DNA of 64,000 bases from Streptomyces noursei ATCC 11455 (GCF_001704275.1 NZ_CP011533.1:6138001-6202000), one strand, 5' to 3'. Numbered from the stretch's first letter, positions 48,365-57,971 are shown. Notes: generated by a model not told the origin, from the sequence alone. Numbers and translations are program-made.

Positions 48365-48619
48365 TCTGATGTGGCTCTCTTCACCGCGAAACGGACCAAT
48401 CGAACGCAACCTTCGAGTGCCGACATCCGTCTTAGTTTTTTCAGGCCTGACTCGGAATTCACGGATCCCGGTGTCCGCGGGGGCGTCCGCCAGGCGATAT
48501 GGCGAGGCGTCCGCAGGGGGTGCTGCCGTAGATTGCCGCTGTACGGATTCCGTACGGCTAAATGCATCGGCTGGCACAGCCGAACACGGACGAGCACGGG
48601 CGAACACAGGGGTATGCAG
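48365..48619. other. Upstream half of the divergent spacer before proB
   Basis: With 48227-48364 this makes a 393-bp non-coding divergent region. It contains a locally AT-rich patch (48420-48470, including six T at 48434-48439) and a -10-like TAGATT at 48529-48534 that may serve proB. No coding frame is convincing. Confidence 0.4.
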
Positions 48620-49738
48620 GTGGCAGGGCACAGGCAGGACGTGGAAGACGCCCGCCGGATCGTGGTGAAGGTCGGCTCGTCCTCGCTGACCACGGCCACC
48701 GGGGGACTGGACGCGGACCGGGTCGACGCCCTGGTGGACGTCCTGGCCAAGCACCAGGACAAGGAGATCGTGCTGGTCTCCTCCGGGGCCATCGCCGCCG
48801 GCCTCGCCCCCCTGGGGCTGGAGCGCCGACCCGGGGACCTCGCCCGCCAGCAGGCCGCCGCCAGCGTCGGCCAGGGCCTGCTGGTCGCCCGCTACACCGC
48901 CTCCTTCGCCCGCTACGGCCGCCGGGTCGGCCAGGTGCTGCTCACCTCCGACGACACCAGCCGCCGGGCCCACTACCGCAACGCCTGCCGCACCCTCGAC
49001 CAGCTGCTGGCCATGGGCGCGGTGCCGATCGTCAACGAGAACGACACCGTCGCCACCGACGAGATCCGCTTCGGCGACAATGACCGGCTGGCCGCCCTCG
49101 TCGCCCACCTCGTCCGCGCCGACCTGCTGGTCCTCCTCTCCGACGTGGACGGCCTCTACGACGGTGATCCGGCCACCCCCGGCACCTCGCGGATAGAGGT
49201 GGTCAGCGGGCCCGAGGACCTGACGGGCATCTCCATCGGGAGCGCCGGGAAGTCCGGCGTCGGGACCGGCGGCATGGTCACCAAGGTGGAGGCGGCCCGG
49301 ATCGCGGCCGCGGCCGGCATCCCGGTCGTGCTCACCTCCGCCGTGCACGCCGCCGACGCGCTGGCCGGCGCCACCACCGGCACCCACTTCCTGCGCACCG
49401 GCCGTCGCTCCGCCGACCGGCTGCTGTGGCTCGCGCACGCCTCCACGCCGCAGGGCGCCCTGGTGCTGGACGACGGCGCGGTGCGGGCCGTCGTCGAGCG
49501 GAACTCCTCGCTGCTGCCCGCCGGGATCTCCGCCGTCGAGGGCGAGTTCTCCGCCGGGGACCCGGTCGAGCTGCGGGACGCGGGCGGTCACGCGGTCGCC
49601 CGGGGGCTCGTCAACTTCGACGCCCGAGAAATCCCCCGATTGATTGGTCGTTCGACCCGGGATCTGGCCCGCGAGCTGGGACCGGCGTATGAGCGCGAGG
49701 TCGTGCACCGCGACGACCTGGTGCTGCTCCACCACTGA
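48620..49738 (+). CDS. proB: Glutamate 5-kinase
   Basis: A 372-residue enzyme that phosphorylates glutamate in the first step of proline synthesis. The amino-acid kinase domain begins RRIVVKVGSSSLT and contains VSSGAIAAGLAPLGL, VNENDTVATDE and FGDNDRLAALVA. A C-terminal PUA domain (about residues 280-360) includes RGLVNFDAREIPRLIG. GTG 48620 (AGGGG 7 nt upstream) matches the usual MAG(x)RQ start; ATG 48614 would add two residues. proA follows after one small gene. Confidence 0.96.
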   Translation: MAGHRQDVEDARRIVVKVGSSSLTTATGGLDADRVDALVDVLAKHQDKEIVLVSSGAIAAGLAPLGLERRPGDLARQQAAASVGQGLLVARYTASFARYGRRVGQVLLTSDDTSRRAHYRNACRTLDQLLAMGAVPIVNENDTVATDEIRFGDNDRLAALVAHLVRADLLVLLSDVDGLYDGDPATPGTSRIEVVSGPEDLTGISIGSAGKSGVGTGGMVTKVEAARIAAAAGIPVVLTSAVHAADALAGATTGTHFLRTGRRSADRLLWLAHASTPQGALVLDDGAVRAVVERNSSLLPAGISAVEGEFSAGDPVELRDAGGHAVARGLVNFDAREIPRLIGRSTRDLARELGPAYEREVVHRDDLVLLHH

Positions 49739-50118
49739 CCCGGTTGCAGGGGACCGTCGGGAGGGTCACCACGGGAGCGGCCTTCATCAGCCTTTCACCG
49801 GGGACCTTCGGCAAAACGGCCCCGCGAGCGGCCGCGGGCTGGTCAACTTTGTTGCGGGGGCGCCGCGGGAGCGGCGCCCGCAGCGCGCGAGCGCTTCACG
49901 CCGAAGGACGACCGCACCATTCGGCTCCGCACCCCAGGGGGCGGAGCGATTCGCATCACAGGAGGCCGCCGGTGACACGAGGGCGCCCAGGGGCTCCGGC
50001 CCGAGGGACGGCGGAGCGCACACTGACCAGCGTCGGGAGCACCGGACGACCGGCGGACGACCGGCGGGCGGAGCGGGACCGGACGGCACCGCGGGCGCGG
50101 GAGGGCGAGCGCAGGGAG
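49739..50118 (+). other. Gap between proB and the small conserved gene
   Basis: The 380-bp stretch is open in more than one frame, but the peptides are Arg/Pro/Gly/Ser-rich and lack family features. It contains a hairpin at 49853-49882. The 5' boundary of the next gene is therefore uncertain. Confidence 0.4.
49853..49882 (+). terminator. Hairpin downstream of proB
   Basis: Two 6-bp stem segments (49853-49858/49877-49882 and 49861-49866/49871-49876) stack around a 2-nt bulge with a GGGA loop, 115 bp after proB. Confidence 0.55.
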
Positions 50119-50460
50119 GTGTCCCGGCTGTGGCACGTCACCCTCAGCGTCTCCGGTGCCGAGGCCCCGCTGAAGGAGGTCCGCCGGGCGCTCGAACAGC
50201 TCGCTCACGACCACCCCTTCCTGCTGACCAGCCGCTACGCCAACGACCACGCCGAGATCCGCTACTGGGAGGAGGCCCGGGACCTGCACGACGCGGCGGC
50301 GGTCGCGCTCCGACTGTGGGGCGAGCACCGCTCGACGGCCAAACTGCCGCCCTGGGAGATCGTCGGCCTGGAGGTCATCGACCGGGAGACGTACCACCAG
50401 CGCGTCGCGGAGGGCTACGGGCCACCACCGGCCTCGCCGGTCGGGGTGCACCCCTACTAG
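50119..50460 (+). CDS. Conserved hypothetical protein between proB and proA, 113 residues
   Basis: The frame encodes SRLWHVTLSVSGAEAPLKEV then RRALEQLAHDHPFLLTSRYA, YWEEARDLHDAAAVALRLWG and a HRSTAKLPPWEIVGLEVIDR ending. It is a compact alpha/beta protein with no membrane segment. I recall near-identical proteins in other Streptomyces beside proA; no function is known. GTG 50119 directly abuts an AGGGAGG, which is too close to be a good ribosome site, so initiation could be further upstream in the open frame. Confidence 0.8.
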   Translation: MSRLWHVTLSVSGAEAPLKEVRRALEQLAHDHPFLLTSRYANDHAEIRYWEEARDLHDAAAVALRLWGEHRSTAKLPPWEIVGLEVIDRETYHQRVAEGYGPPPASPVGVHPY

Positions 50461-50598
50461 GCCGTCCTCCCGGGCCGTGTCCGACGGGTCAGGGCGCGGT
50501 CCGCGGGAGCGTCCACAGGCCCGGCCGCCGGTGTGACCGGCGTCCCGCTCTGTGGAATCCGTCGTGGTCGCCGCCCGGCGCGGCGCTAGGCTGCGGCC

Positions 50599-51867
50599 AT
50601 GACCAGCAGCGCATCCCAGTCCTCACCCGTCCTCGACACCGCCCGCCGTGCCAAGGAGGCGGCCGCCGTCCTGGCCCCGCTGCCGCGCACGGCCCGCGAC
50701 GGGGCGCTGCTCGCCATCGCCGACGCCCTGGTGGCACAGACCGACGCGCTGGTGGCGGCCAACGCCCAGGACATCGAGAAGGCCCGGGCCGCCGGCACCG
50801 CCGAGTCCATCGTGGACCGGCTCACCCTCACCCCCGAGCGGATCGCGGCCATCGCCGACGACGTCCGCAAGGTCGTCGCGCTGCCCGACCCGGTCGGCGA
50901 GGTGGTGCGCGGCTCGACCCTGCCCAACGGCCTCGACCTGCGCCAGGTCCGGGTCCCGCTCGGCGTGATCGGGATCATCTACGAGGCCCGGCCCAACGTC
51001 ACCGTGGACGCCGCCGCCCTCTGCCTCAAGTCCGGCAACGCCGTCCTGCTGCGCGGCTCGTCCTCCGCGTACGCCTCCAACAGCGCCCTGGTGGAGGTCC
51101 TGCGCGGCGCCGTGGAGAGCGCCGGGCTGCCGGCCGACGCCGTCCAGTTGGTCCCCGGCGAGAGCCGTGACTCGGTGCGCGAGCTGATGCGCGCCCGCGG
51201 CCTGGTCGACGTGCTGATCCCGCGCGGCGGCGCCGCCCTGATCCGCACGGTCGTCGAGGAGTCCACCGTCCCGGTGATCGAGACCGGCACCGGCAACTGC
51301 CACGTGTACGTCGACGAGGCCGCCGACCTCGACATGGCGATCGGCATCCTGGTCAACTCCAAGGCCCAGCGTCCCAGTGTGTGCAACGCCGCCGAGACGG
51401 TGCTGGTGCACGCCGGCATCGCCGAGAAGTTCCTGCCGCGCGCCCTGGAGGCGCTGACCCAGGCCGGCGTGGTGGTGCACGGCGACGCCGCCTGGCAGCA
51501 GGCCGGCCCCGGCCTGGTCGCCCCGGCGACCGACGAGGACTGGGCGACCGAGTACCTCTCGTACGACATCGCGGCCGCCGTGGTGCCCGACCTGGACGCG
51601 GCGGTGGCGCACATCCGGCGCTGGACCTCCGGCCACACCGAGGCCATCGTCACCGGCTCGCAGGCCGCCGCCCGCCGCTTCACCCAGTTGGTGGATTCCA
51701 CGACGGTCGCGGTCAACGCCTCGACCCGCTTCACCGACGGCGGCCAGTTCGGTTTCGGCGCCGAGATCGGCATCTCCACGCAGAAGCTGCACGCCCGCGG
51801 CCCCATGGGCCTGCCGGAGCTGACGTCCACGAAGTACATCGTCACCGGCGACGGCCACACCCGCTGA
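50599..51867 (+). CDS. proA: Glutamate-5-semialdehyde dehydrogenase (gamma-glutamyl phosphate reductase)
   Basis: A 422-residue NADPH-dependent enzyme that reduces gamma-glutamyl phosphate, the second step of proline synthesis. It has the aldehyde dehydrogenase fold with [14 protein letters not shown], the [17 protein letters not shown] segment, the catalytic Cys in [15 protein letters not shown], and [21 protein letters not shown] near the end. ATG 50599 follows TAGGCT (50587-50592) by 6 nt with no ribosome site, so it is probably leaderless and transcribed independently of proB. Confidence 0.96.
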   Translation: MTSSASQSSPVLDTARRAKEAAAVLAPLPRTARDGALLAIADALVAQTDALVAANAQDIEKARAAGTAESIVDRLTLTPERIAAIADDVRKVVALPDPVGEVVRGSTLPNGLDLRQVRVPLGVIGIIYEARPNVTVDAAALCLKSGNAVLLRGSSSAYASNSALVEVLRGAVESAGLPADAVQLVPGESRDSVRELMRARGLVDVLIPRGGAALIRTVVEESTVPVIETGTGNCHVYVDEAADLDMAIGILVNSKAQRPSVCNAAETVLVHAGIAEKFLPRALEALTQAGVVVHGDAAWQQAGPGLVAPATDEDWATEYLSYDIAAAVVPDLDAAVAHIRRWTSGHTEAIVTGSQAAARRFTQLVDSTTVAVNASTRFTDGGQFGFGAEIGISTQKLHARGPMGLPELTSTKYIVTGDGHTR

Positions 51868-51953
51868 CGCCCCGCGCGGAGCGCCCCGTTCCGCCCGGTA
51901 TCCGGCCGCTCTTCTCCCTGCCCAAACGGGCCGGCCGGGGCTACCCTGGACGG

Positions 51954-52592
51954 GTGCCGGACGACGCGGGGGGCACGCCGTTCCCGGACGGCGAAGAGCC
52001 CGACGAGCACCACCACGGGAGCCACGGACGAGCGGACGAGGAGTTCGCTTCCGTGGTCTTCGACGAGGAATTCGTACGGGCCGCGACGGTCCACGAGCCC
52101 TCGGCGGTCGAGCGGATGTTGGCCGCCGCCGAGGCGCGTGCGGAAGCCGAGGCGGCCGCCCGACCGGGGGGCGGCTTCGGCCCGGACGACGACTACGACC
52201 ACGACCACGGGGAGCTCGACGACCGCCCCGGCGACCGCGACGCCTACGCCCCGGACGGCCCGTACGGCCCCTACGGCGGCTCCCTGCGCCCGTACCGTGG
52301 CGCCGTCCGCTGGCACCGCCCCATCGCCTGGTTGCTGGCCGTGGTGATGGGTGTCGGGCTGGTGGCGCTGGCCTTCAGCGCCGTCTACCGGGGCGCCTCC
52401 GGCCGCGGCCAGAGCCCCGCTCCGCCGGCCAGCTCCAGCGGCGTCGACGCGCCGTCCCCCGGCGCGCCGGTCAGGGGCGGCCAGGACGACCTCGGCACCC
52501 CCCGTCCCGGGGTGCCGAACCCCGGTGCGCCCACGGCCGGCCCCGCCGAACGACTGCGTCCGTCGTTCTCCGCGGGCCCCGGGACGCACTGA
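51954..52592 (+). CDS. SCO2584-family spore wall biosynthesis membrane protein
   Basis: A 212-residue single-pass protein. A charged cytoplasmic N-terminus carries FASVVFDEEFVRAATVHEPS (about residues 30-49), the SCO2583/SCO2584 N-terminal motif. His/Asp-rich and Pro/Tyr-rich linkers, a TM helix (about 123-145) and a Pro/Ser/Gly extracellular tail follow. The S. coelicolor homologue is reported as a member of the spore-wall synthesis complex with Mre proteins. GTG 51954 follows TACCCT (51942-51947) by 6 nt, so a leaderless mRNA is likely. Confidence 0.82.
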   Translation: MPDDAGGTPFPDGEEPDEHHHGSHGRADEEFASVVFDEEFVRAATVHEPSAVERMLAAAEARAEAEAAARPGGGFGPDDDYDHDHGELDDRPGDRDAYAPDGPYGPYGGSLRPYRGAVRWHRPIAWLLAVVMGVGLVALAFSAVYRGASGRGQSPAPPASSSGVDAPSPGAPVRGGQDDLGTPRPGVPNPGAPTAGPAERLRPSFSAGPGTH

Positions 52593-52651
52593 GCCGAAGT
52601 TGCCGCGCCCTCCGGCGTTTACGTGGGCCCGCTCAGACCTACCCTTGTTGT

Positions 52652-53776
52652 ATGACCGGGCCTGGTGACCCTCCTGAAGGGATGCCTGACGGCGCCCCGG
52701 GAGGCGGTGACGACGAGTACCGATCCGTGGTCTTCGACGAGCGGTTCATCCGCGCGGCGCGGCTGCAGGAGTTCTCCGCCGACGAGCGGCTGGGCGAGCA
52801 TCACGCCCCGGCGGTGAAGACCCGCCACGCGTGGTTGCGGCTGGGCGGATCCCGGCAGGCGGTCCTGCTGGTGCTGCTGATCGTGCTGGCCTTCGGCACC
52901 GCCGTCTACATGGGCATACGCCACCCGTACAAGGCCCCCGAGCCGGCCCGGTCCCAGCCGCTGCGGTCCTCCGTGGTGCCGCTGGCGCCGCCCGGAACGG
53001 TGCCGGGCGCGACCCCCGAGGACCTCTTCTCGCACAGCCCGGCGGCCGACTACCGGATCGGCGCGGCCGGCATCAACCTCCCCGCCGTCCAGCGCAGTGC
53101 GCACTTCTCCGACGGCCAGATCGTCACCGCGATGACCATCGCCAAGGACTACCTCGTGCGCTCGTCGGTGGATCCGGCCACCCTCACCGGCGGCGCCGTA
53201 CGCCCCGTCAGGCTGCTGCTGGACACCGGCCAACTCGACCAGTTCGACCGGAGTCTGGCGCACCCCGACGACAACGGCCAATACGCGGCGACCGGTTGGC
53301 TGGTCCGCTTCGACCCGAAGCGGGTCGAACTCGCCGACCGCGACGTCCGCGTCGACGGCACGCTGAGCGCGACGGAACTGAGCGCGGACACCCTCGACAT
53401 CACCGCCGACTACACCTTCGTCTACGCCGTCCGGCCGGCCCCCGGCGCCCCGCGGGACGACGCCGGGCAGCACACCGGCACACCGACGCCGGGCGCCGCC
53501 TCGCTCGTCACCGTCCGGCGCGAACTGCACTTCCGGATCGGCCGGGACGACCTCGCCGACCACCGCCTGACCGTCGCCCAGAGCAGCCTGCAGGCCGGCC
53601 CGCTGAACTGCTCCTCGGACCCGGCCGACGTGCTGCGCCCGCTGCTCGCCGGGCAGCACGCCGGCCCGGACCGACCCGCCGGCACCGACCCCTACGCCCG
53701 GAGCCGGACCAACGCCTCGCTCTGCGGCCAGCTTTCGGCTACTTCCCAGCCGACCCCGAGCCATCCGATCCGTTAG
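52652..53776 (+). CDS. SCO2583-family membrane protein
   Basis: A 374-residue single-pass protein. The N-terminal segment YRSVVFDERFIRAARLQEFS (about residues 22-41) repeats the motif of the preceding gene product. A TM helix lies at about 68-88. The extracellular part (about 95-374) has no recognised enzyme motif and contains two late Cys residues (NCSSD, LCGQ) that may form a disulphide. ATG 52652 follows TACCCT (52640-52645) by 6 nt, again leaderless. Its last 38 bp overlap the converging M48 protease gene. Confidence 0.82.
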   Translation: MTGPGDPPEGMPDGAPGGGDDEYRSVVFDERFIRAARLQEFSADERLGEHHAPAVKTRHAWLRLGGSRQAVLLVLLIVLAFGTAVYMGIRHPYKAPEPARSQPLRSSVVPLAPPGTVPGATPEDLFSHSPAADYRIGAAGINLPAVQRSAHFSDGQIVTAMTIAKDYLVRSSVDPATLTGGAVRPVRLLLDTGQLDQFDRSLAHPDDNGQYAATGWLVRFDPKRVELADRDVRVDGTLSATELSADTLDITADYTFVYAVRPAPGAPRDDAGQHTGTPTPGAASLVTVRRELHFRIGRDDLADHRLTVAQSSLQAGPLNCSSDPADVLRPLLAGQHAGPDRPAGTDPYARSRTNASLCGQLSATSQPTPSHPIR

Positions 53777-54833
53777 CGCCGTCGGATCCGCCGGCGCCGT
53801 TGGCGCGCGAGCCGAAGACCGTGTCGCGGAGCTTGCCGCCCAGGTCCCCGGCGCCGCCGGCGATGTCGCGCACCAGGCCCATCAGCGGGTCCTTGCTGGT
53901 GCGCACCGACTCGGCGTAGTGCGCCGCGGAGTCCCGGAACGAGTCGGAGACCGAGGCGTCCTTGTCCTCCTCGCGGCGCGGGTAGTGGCCGTCCATGATG
54001 CGCTGGTAGTCGCGGCTCTCGGCCCACTTCTTCAGCTCGGCGGCGCGGACCGTGGTGAACGGGTGACTGCGCGGCAGGACGTTGAGGATCTTGAGCACGG
54101 AGTCGCGCAGATCGCCGCCGGACTCGTACTCCTCGGCCTGCTTGAGGAACGCGTCGACGTTCATCTCGTGCAGGTGGTTGCCGCCGGCCAGCTTCATCAG
54201 GCCGCGCATCGACGCCTGGAGGTCCTGCCCGACGAGCAGGCCGGCCCGGTCGGCCGACAGCTCCGACTTGCGGAACCACTCGCGCAGCGCCGTCACGATC
54301 GCCATGACCGCGACATTGCCGAGCGGGATCCAGGCGACCTTGGTCGCCAGGTTGGTCAGGAACAGCAGGATGGTGCGGTACACCGCATGACCCGAGAGGG
54401 CATGGCCCACCTCGTGGCCGATGACGGCCCGCATCTCCTCCTCGTCGAGCAGCTCGACCAGACCGGTCGTCACCACGATGATCGGCTCGTCCAGGCCGAT
54501 GCACATGGCGTTGGGCTGCGGGTCCTGATTGACGTACATCGGCGGGACCTTCTCCAGGTCCAGGATGTAGCAGGCGTCGCGGAGCATCGCGTGGAGATGC
54601 GCGAACTGCTGGTCGCTGACGCGGACCGAGTCCGACAGGAAGAGCAGCCGCAGGCTGCGCTCCGGCAGCAGACCGCTGAGCGTCTTGAAGACGGTGTCGA
54701 ACCCGCTCAGTTTGCGCAGCGCGACCAGCGCCGAGCGATCCGCCGGGTGCTCGTAGGACCGCGACGAGATACCGGGGAACCGCTTGCGGTTCCGGCCCGG
54801 TACCTGTGCGCCGCCGTCTGGGCTCTCCGTCAT
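53739..54833 (-). CDS. M48-family zinc metallopeptidase (HtpX/Ste24-like)
   Basis: A 364-residue membrane-associated peptidase with zinc site HEVGH (IGHEVGHALSGHAVY, about residues 139-153) and third-ligand region ELSADRAGLLVG, flanked by hydrophobic segments (TILLFLTNLATKVAWIPLGNVAVMAIVTAL). The Gly/Asn/Ser-rich C-terminus (NGAGGSDGANGSDGSG) is disordered. HtpX-like proteins degrade damaged membrane proteins; the substrate here is unknown. GTG at 54833 opens MTESPDGGAQ after a GGGGGAGG purine block. Confidence 0.9.
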   Translation of the reverse strand: MTESPDGGAQVPGRNRKRFPGISSRSYEHPADRSALVALRKLSGFDTVFKTLSGLLPERSLRLLFLSDSVRVSDQQFAHLHAMLRDACYILDLEKVPPMYVNQDPQPNAMCIGLDEPIIVVTTGLVELLDEEEMRAVIGHEVGHALSGHAVYRTILLFLTNLATKVAWIPLGNVAVMAIVTALREWFRKSELSADRAGLLVGQDLQASMRGLMKLAGGNHLHEMNVDAFLKQAEEYESGGDLRDSVLKILNVLPRSHPFTTVRAAELKKWAESRDYQRIMDGHYPRREEDKDASVSDSFRDSAAHYAESVRTSKDPLMGLVRDIAGGAGDLGGKLRDTVFGSRANGAGGSDGANGSDGSGSAGK

Positions 54834-54963
54834 TGGGGCCTCCCCCTGTTCGACTGCGTGTGATTCAGCCTAGAGGACGCCACTGACAGGCGAATGGATG
54901 CCCGGGCGTACGCTGGCGAGCGGACCAATGCCCGTCAGGCCCGTACAAAAGGGAGCCACCGCC

Positions 54964-55113
54964 ATGCCGCACGCCAGCCTGCTGCTCGCCGTCGCCGAGA
55001 CCTCCAAGGACAGCGGCCCCGGCTGGATTCTGCGCACCGTGATCATCGTCGGCGTGCTCGGCGCCGCGCTGCTCGCGTGGATCCTGCTGCGCGGCTACAG
55101 CAACGAGGACTGA
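54964..55113 (+). CDS. Small single-pass membrane protein, 49 residues
   Basis: ATG 54964 opens MPHASLLLAVAETSKDSGPG, then one TM helix (about residues 21-41) and a short RGYSNED tail. GGGAG about 8 nt upstream is a reasonable ribosome site. The compact N-out type layout and strong codon bias suggest a real gene. Function unknown. Confidence 0.65.
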   Translation: MPHASLLLAVAETSKDSGPGWILRTVIIVGVLGAALLAWILLRGYSNED

Positions 55114-55245
55114 TCCCGGCCCGGGAGGGGCCGGGGCGCCGGCCGGGCCCCTTCGGGCGGAGTCGGCGTGAGCCCGCGGTGACGTGGCGCTTACGATGTG
55201 GCGGAAGATTCTGTCCGAACCCCGCCCGGATTGGTCCTGCCAACG

Positions 55246-55407
55246 ATGAGTCTGCACTCTGCCGCACAGTCCCTGGTCTCCCTCGCCGAAGCCGGGCAGA
55301 AGGGCGGCCAGCACGAAAGCCTGAGCCCGTACCTCACCGGCGGCAGCGCCCTTTTCATCCTGCTTCTCCTGCTCTGGATCACCACGCGCTTCAACCGCGA
55401 CCGCTGA
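55246..55407 (+). CDS. Small single-pass membrane protein, 53 residues
   Basis: ATG 55246 gives [20 protein letters not shown], a Gly/His/Ser-rich stretch, one TM helix (about residues 30-45, [12 protein letters not shown]) and a basic TTRFNRDR tail. A GTG at 55198 would add 16 residues. TACGAT at 55192-55197 is a plausible -10. It lies just before nadD and is probably not co-transcribed with it, since nadD has its own -10. Function unknown. Confidence 0.65.
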   Translation: MSLHSAAQSLVSLAEAGQKGGQHESLSPYLTGGSALFILLLLLWITTRFNRDR

Positions 55408-55459
55408 GCCCGCGGACCCGGCCCCCGGCACCGCGTCCCGCCAAGTAGGGTCTGCACGC

Positions 55460-56071
55460 ATGGGAGAGCACACAGGGCCCGTGAAGCGGCGGCTGGGCGT
55501 GATGGGCGGCACATTCGACCCGATCCATCACGGACACCTGGTCGCCGCCAGCGAGGTGGCCAGCCAGTTCCACCTCGACGAGGTCGTTTTTGTGCCCACG
55601 GGGCACCCGTGGCAGAAGAGCCACAAGATGGTGTCACCGGCCGAGGACCGCTATCTGATGACGGTCATCGCGACCGCGTCGAACCCGCAGTTCTCCGTCA
55701 GTCGGATCGACATCGACCGCGGCGGCAAGACGTACACCATAGACACGCTGCGTGATCTGCGCGCACAACACTGTGACGCGGATCTGTTCTTCATCACCGG
55801 CGCCGACGCCCTCAGCCAGATCCTGACCTGGCACGACGCGGCGGAACTGGTCTCATTGGCCCACTTCATCGGGGTGACCCGGCCCGGCCACGTCCTCGCG
55901 GACCCCGGGTTGCCCGAAGGAGCGGTGTCCCTGGTCGAGGTGCCCGCGCTGGCCATCTCCTCGACCGACTGCCGGGCGCGCGTCGCCCAGGGGGATCCGG
56001 TCTGGTACCTCGTACCGGACGGTGTGGTGCGCTACATCGACAAAAAGCAGCTGTACCGCGACGACCGCTGA
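55460..56071 (+). CDS. nadD: Nicotinate-nucleotide adenylyltransferase
   Basis: A 203-residue enzyme of NAD synthesis that converts NaMN and ATP to deamido-NAD. The nucleotidyltransferase signature [14 protein letters not shown] (about residues 17-30) and the C-terminal [10 protein letters not shown] (ISST-type motif) are clear. ATG 55460 follows TAGGGT (55446-55451) by 8 nt, predicting a leaderless or very short leader. It starts the nadD-LCP-rsfS-phosphatase series; the LCP gene begins 24 bp later. Confidence 0.96.
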   Translation: MGEHTGPVKRRLGVMGGTFDPIHHGHLVAASEVASQFHLDEVVFVPTGHPWQKSHKMVSPAEDRYLMTVIATASNPQFSVSRIDIDRGGKTYTIDTLRDLRAQHCDADLFFITGADALSQILTWHDAAELVSLAHFIGVTRPGHVLADPGLPEGAVSLVEVPALAISSTDCRARVAQGDPVWYLVPDGVVRYIDKKQLYRDDR

Positions 56072-56095
56072 CGGGGCAGATGGAAAGGGGCACCG

Positions 56096-57928
56096 GTGAG
56101 CGACCGACACGATCCGTACAGGCCGCAGGACCCATATGCCCAGGACCCGTATGCCCAGCAGCACGGGCAGCCGGGGCAGGGCTACACCTACGACGCGTAC
56201 GGCCGACCGGTGCACCAGGAGGCGCCGCAGCAGTACGAAGCGCAGCAACCGTACGGGCAGCAGCAGTACGACGCCTACGGGCAGCCGGGCACGCAGTCCC
56301 CCTACGACCCCTATGACGCATACGGGGCGCAGGGCGGCCAGGCACCGCCGGCCCCGCAGGCGTACCAGGGGCAGTCGGAGTACTACGACGCCTACGGCCG
56401 CCAGCAGGTCCAGCAGCAGACCGGCTACCCGCAGCAGTACGACCCGTATGCCCAGCCCCAGCAGCAGCCCCACCAGGCGGACTGGATCCCGCAGCAGGCC
56501 CAGCAGCCGCCGTACGAACAGGACCCCTACGGACAGCAGCAGCCGCACTCCGGGCAGCTGCCGTACGAGCAGACGCCCCGGGGGCGGGCCGATGCGGCGC
56601 CGTCGGCCGCCCCCGAGGAGCCGCCCGCGCCCGCCGGTGGCAAGAGCGCGGCGGGCCCCAAGGGCGGGCCGGCCGAGAACTACCACACCGAGCAGTTCGC
56701 GTTCATCGAGGAGCCCGACGAGGAATCCGAAGACGTCATCGACTGGCTGAAGTTCACCGAGAGCCGCACCGAGCGGCGCGAGGAGGCCAAGCGGCGCGGC
56801 CGCAGCCGGCTGATCGCACTGTCGGTCGTGCTGGCCCTCCTGGTGGCCGGCGGCGTCGGCTACCTGTGGTGGGCGGGGAAGCTGCCGGGCCTGTCCGGCG
56901 GGGCCGGCGGCGCCGCGGCCGAGGCCGGCGGGCAGAAGCGCGACGTCCTGGTGGTGAACCTGCGGGACACCAAGACCGGCAACAGCTCCACCGCCCTCCT
57001 GGTGGACAACGAGACCACCCACAAGGGCACCACCCTCCTCCTGCCCAACAGCCTCATCGTCACCAAGGACGACGGCACCACCACGACGCTCGGCAAGTCC
57101 GTCAAGGACGACGGTACCGACGCGACCCGGGAGGCCCTCAACACCCTCCTGGGCGCCGACCTGAAGGCCAGCTGGCGGCTGGACACGCCCTATCTGGAGA
57201 ACCTCGTCGAGACGGTCGGCGGGATCACCGTCGACACCGACACCTCCGTCCCCGGTGGCAAGAAGGACGACGCCCCGGCGGTCAAACAGGGCGCCGGCCA
57301 GCTCCTCAACGGGCAGGCGGCCGTCGCCTACGCCACCTATCAGGGCCCGGGGGACACCCAGACCAAGCAGCTGGAGCGGTTCGGGCAGGTCATGCAGGCC
57401 ACCCTGAAGAAGGTCTCCAGCGACGCGGACGGCGCCACCGCCACCGTGAAGGCGCTGCTCCAGATCCTCGACCCGCCGCTCACCGAGGCCCAGCTCGGCA
57501 CCTCGCTGGCACAGCGGGCCGAGCTGGCGAAGACCGACAAGTACAACACCCAGGTGCTGCCGGTGCAGGCCGACGGGACGATCGGCCAGAGCACCGCGGC
57601 AGGCGTCGTGAAGGACATCCTGGGCGGCACGGTCAAGAAGACCGACCCGGGCGCGACCCCCAGGGTCGCGGTCCGCAACGGCACCGGCGACAAGGCCGCC
57701 ACCGGCAAGGCCCAGGTCGCGCTGCTCAACGGCGGCTACACCTTCGTCGACGGCGGCAGCGGTGGCACCGCGACCGCCTCCCAGGTGACGTACGCGGACG
57801 CCCCGCAGCGGGCCAAGGCCGCCGAGGTCGCCAAGACGCTGGGTCTGCCGGCGAGCGCCGTCCAGCAGGGGAAGGTCGCCGCCAACGCCGACATCGCGGT
57901 GGTCCTGGGTCAGGACTACAAGGGCTGA
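56096..57928 (+). CDS. LytR-CpsA-Psr (LCP) family protein with degenerate active site and LytR_C domain
   Basis: A 610-residue bitopic protein. Residues 1-165 are Gln/Tyr/Pro-rich with DPYAQ-type repeats, followed by a charged linker, a TM helix (about 239-260), an LCP-like domain (about 283-450) and a LytR_C domain (about 510-608). LCP enzymes attach teichoic-type polymers to peptidoglycan using conserved Arg. Here the PRD region reads LLPNSL and the later Arg pair reads AYATYQG, so key arginines are missing. It may be non-catalytic or divergent. GTG 56096 has AAGGGG upstream. Confidence 0.88.
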   Translation: MSDRHDPYRPQDPYAQDPYAQQHGQPGQGYTYDAYGRPVHQEAPQQYEAQQPYGQQQYDAYGQPGTQSPYDPYDAYGAQGGQAPPAPQAYQGQSEYYDAYGRQQVQQQTGYPQQYDPYAQPQQQPHQADWIPQQAQQPPYEQDPYGQQQPHSGQLPYEQTPRGRADAAPSAAPEEPPAPAGGKSAAGPKGGPAENYHTEQFAFIEEPDEESEDVIDWLKFTESRTERREEAKRRGRSRLIALSVVLALLVAGGVGYLWWAGKLPGLSGGAGGAAAEAGGQKRDVLVVNLRDTKTGNSSTALLVDNETTHKGTTLLLPNSLIVTKDDGTTTTLGKSVKDDGTDATREALNTLLGADLKASWRLDTPYLENLVETVGGITVDTDTSVPGGKKDDAPAVKQGAGQLLNGQAAVAYATYQGPGDTQTKQLERFGQVMQATLKKVSSDADGATATVKALLQILDPPLTEAQLGTSLAQRAELAKTDKYNTQVLPVQADGTIGQSTAAGVVKDILGGTVKKTDPGATPRVAVRNGTGDKAATGKAQVALLNGGYTFVDGGSGGTATASQVTYADAPQRAKAAEVAKTLGLPASAVQQGKVAANADIAVVLGQDYKG

Positions 57929-57971
57929 CCGGGCCGCGGACCGTGGGTCTGACCAGGCAGGATGCCGGTAC

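Noticed and set aside
49823..49860. Partial duplication of the proB 3' end in the gap (frame reads RGLVNFVAGAP, like proB RGLVNFDAREIP)
   Set aside because: Only about 26 of 36 bases match in GC-rich DNA and similarity stops on both sides; chance cannot be excluded.
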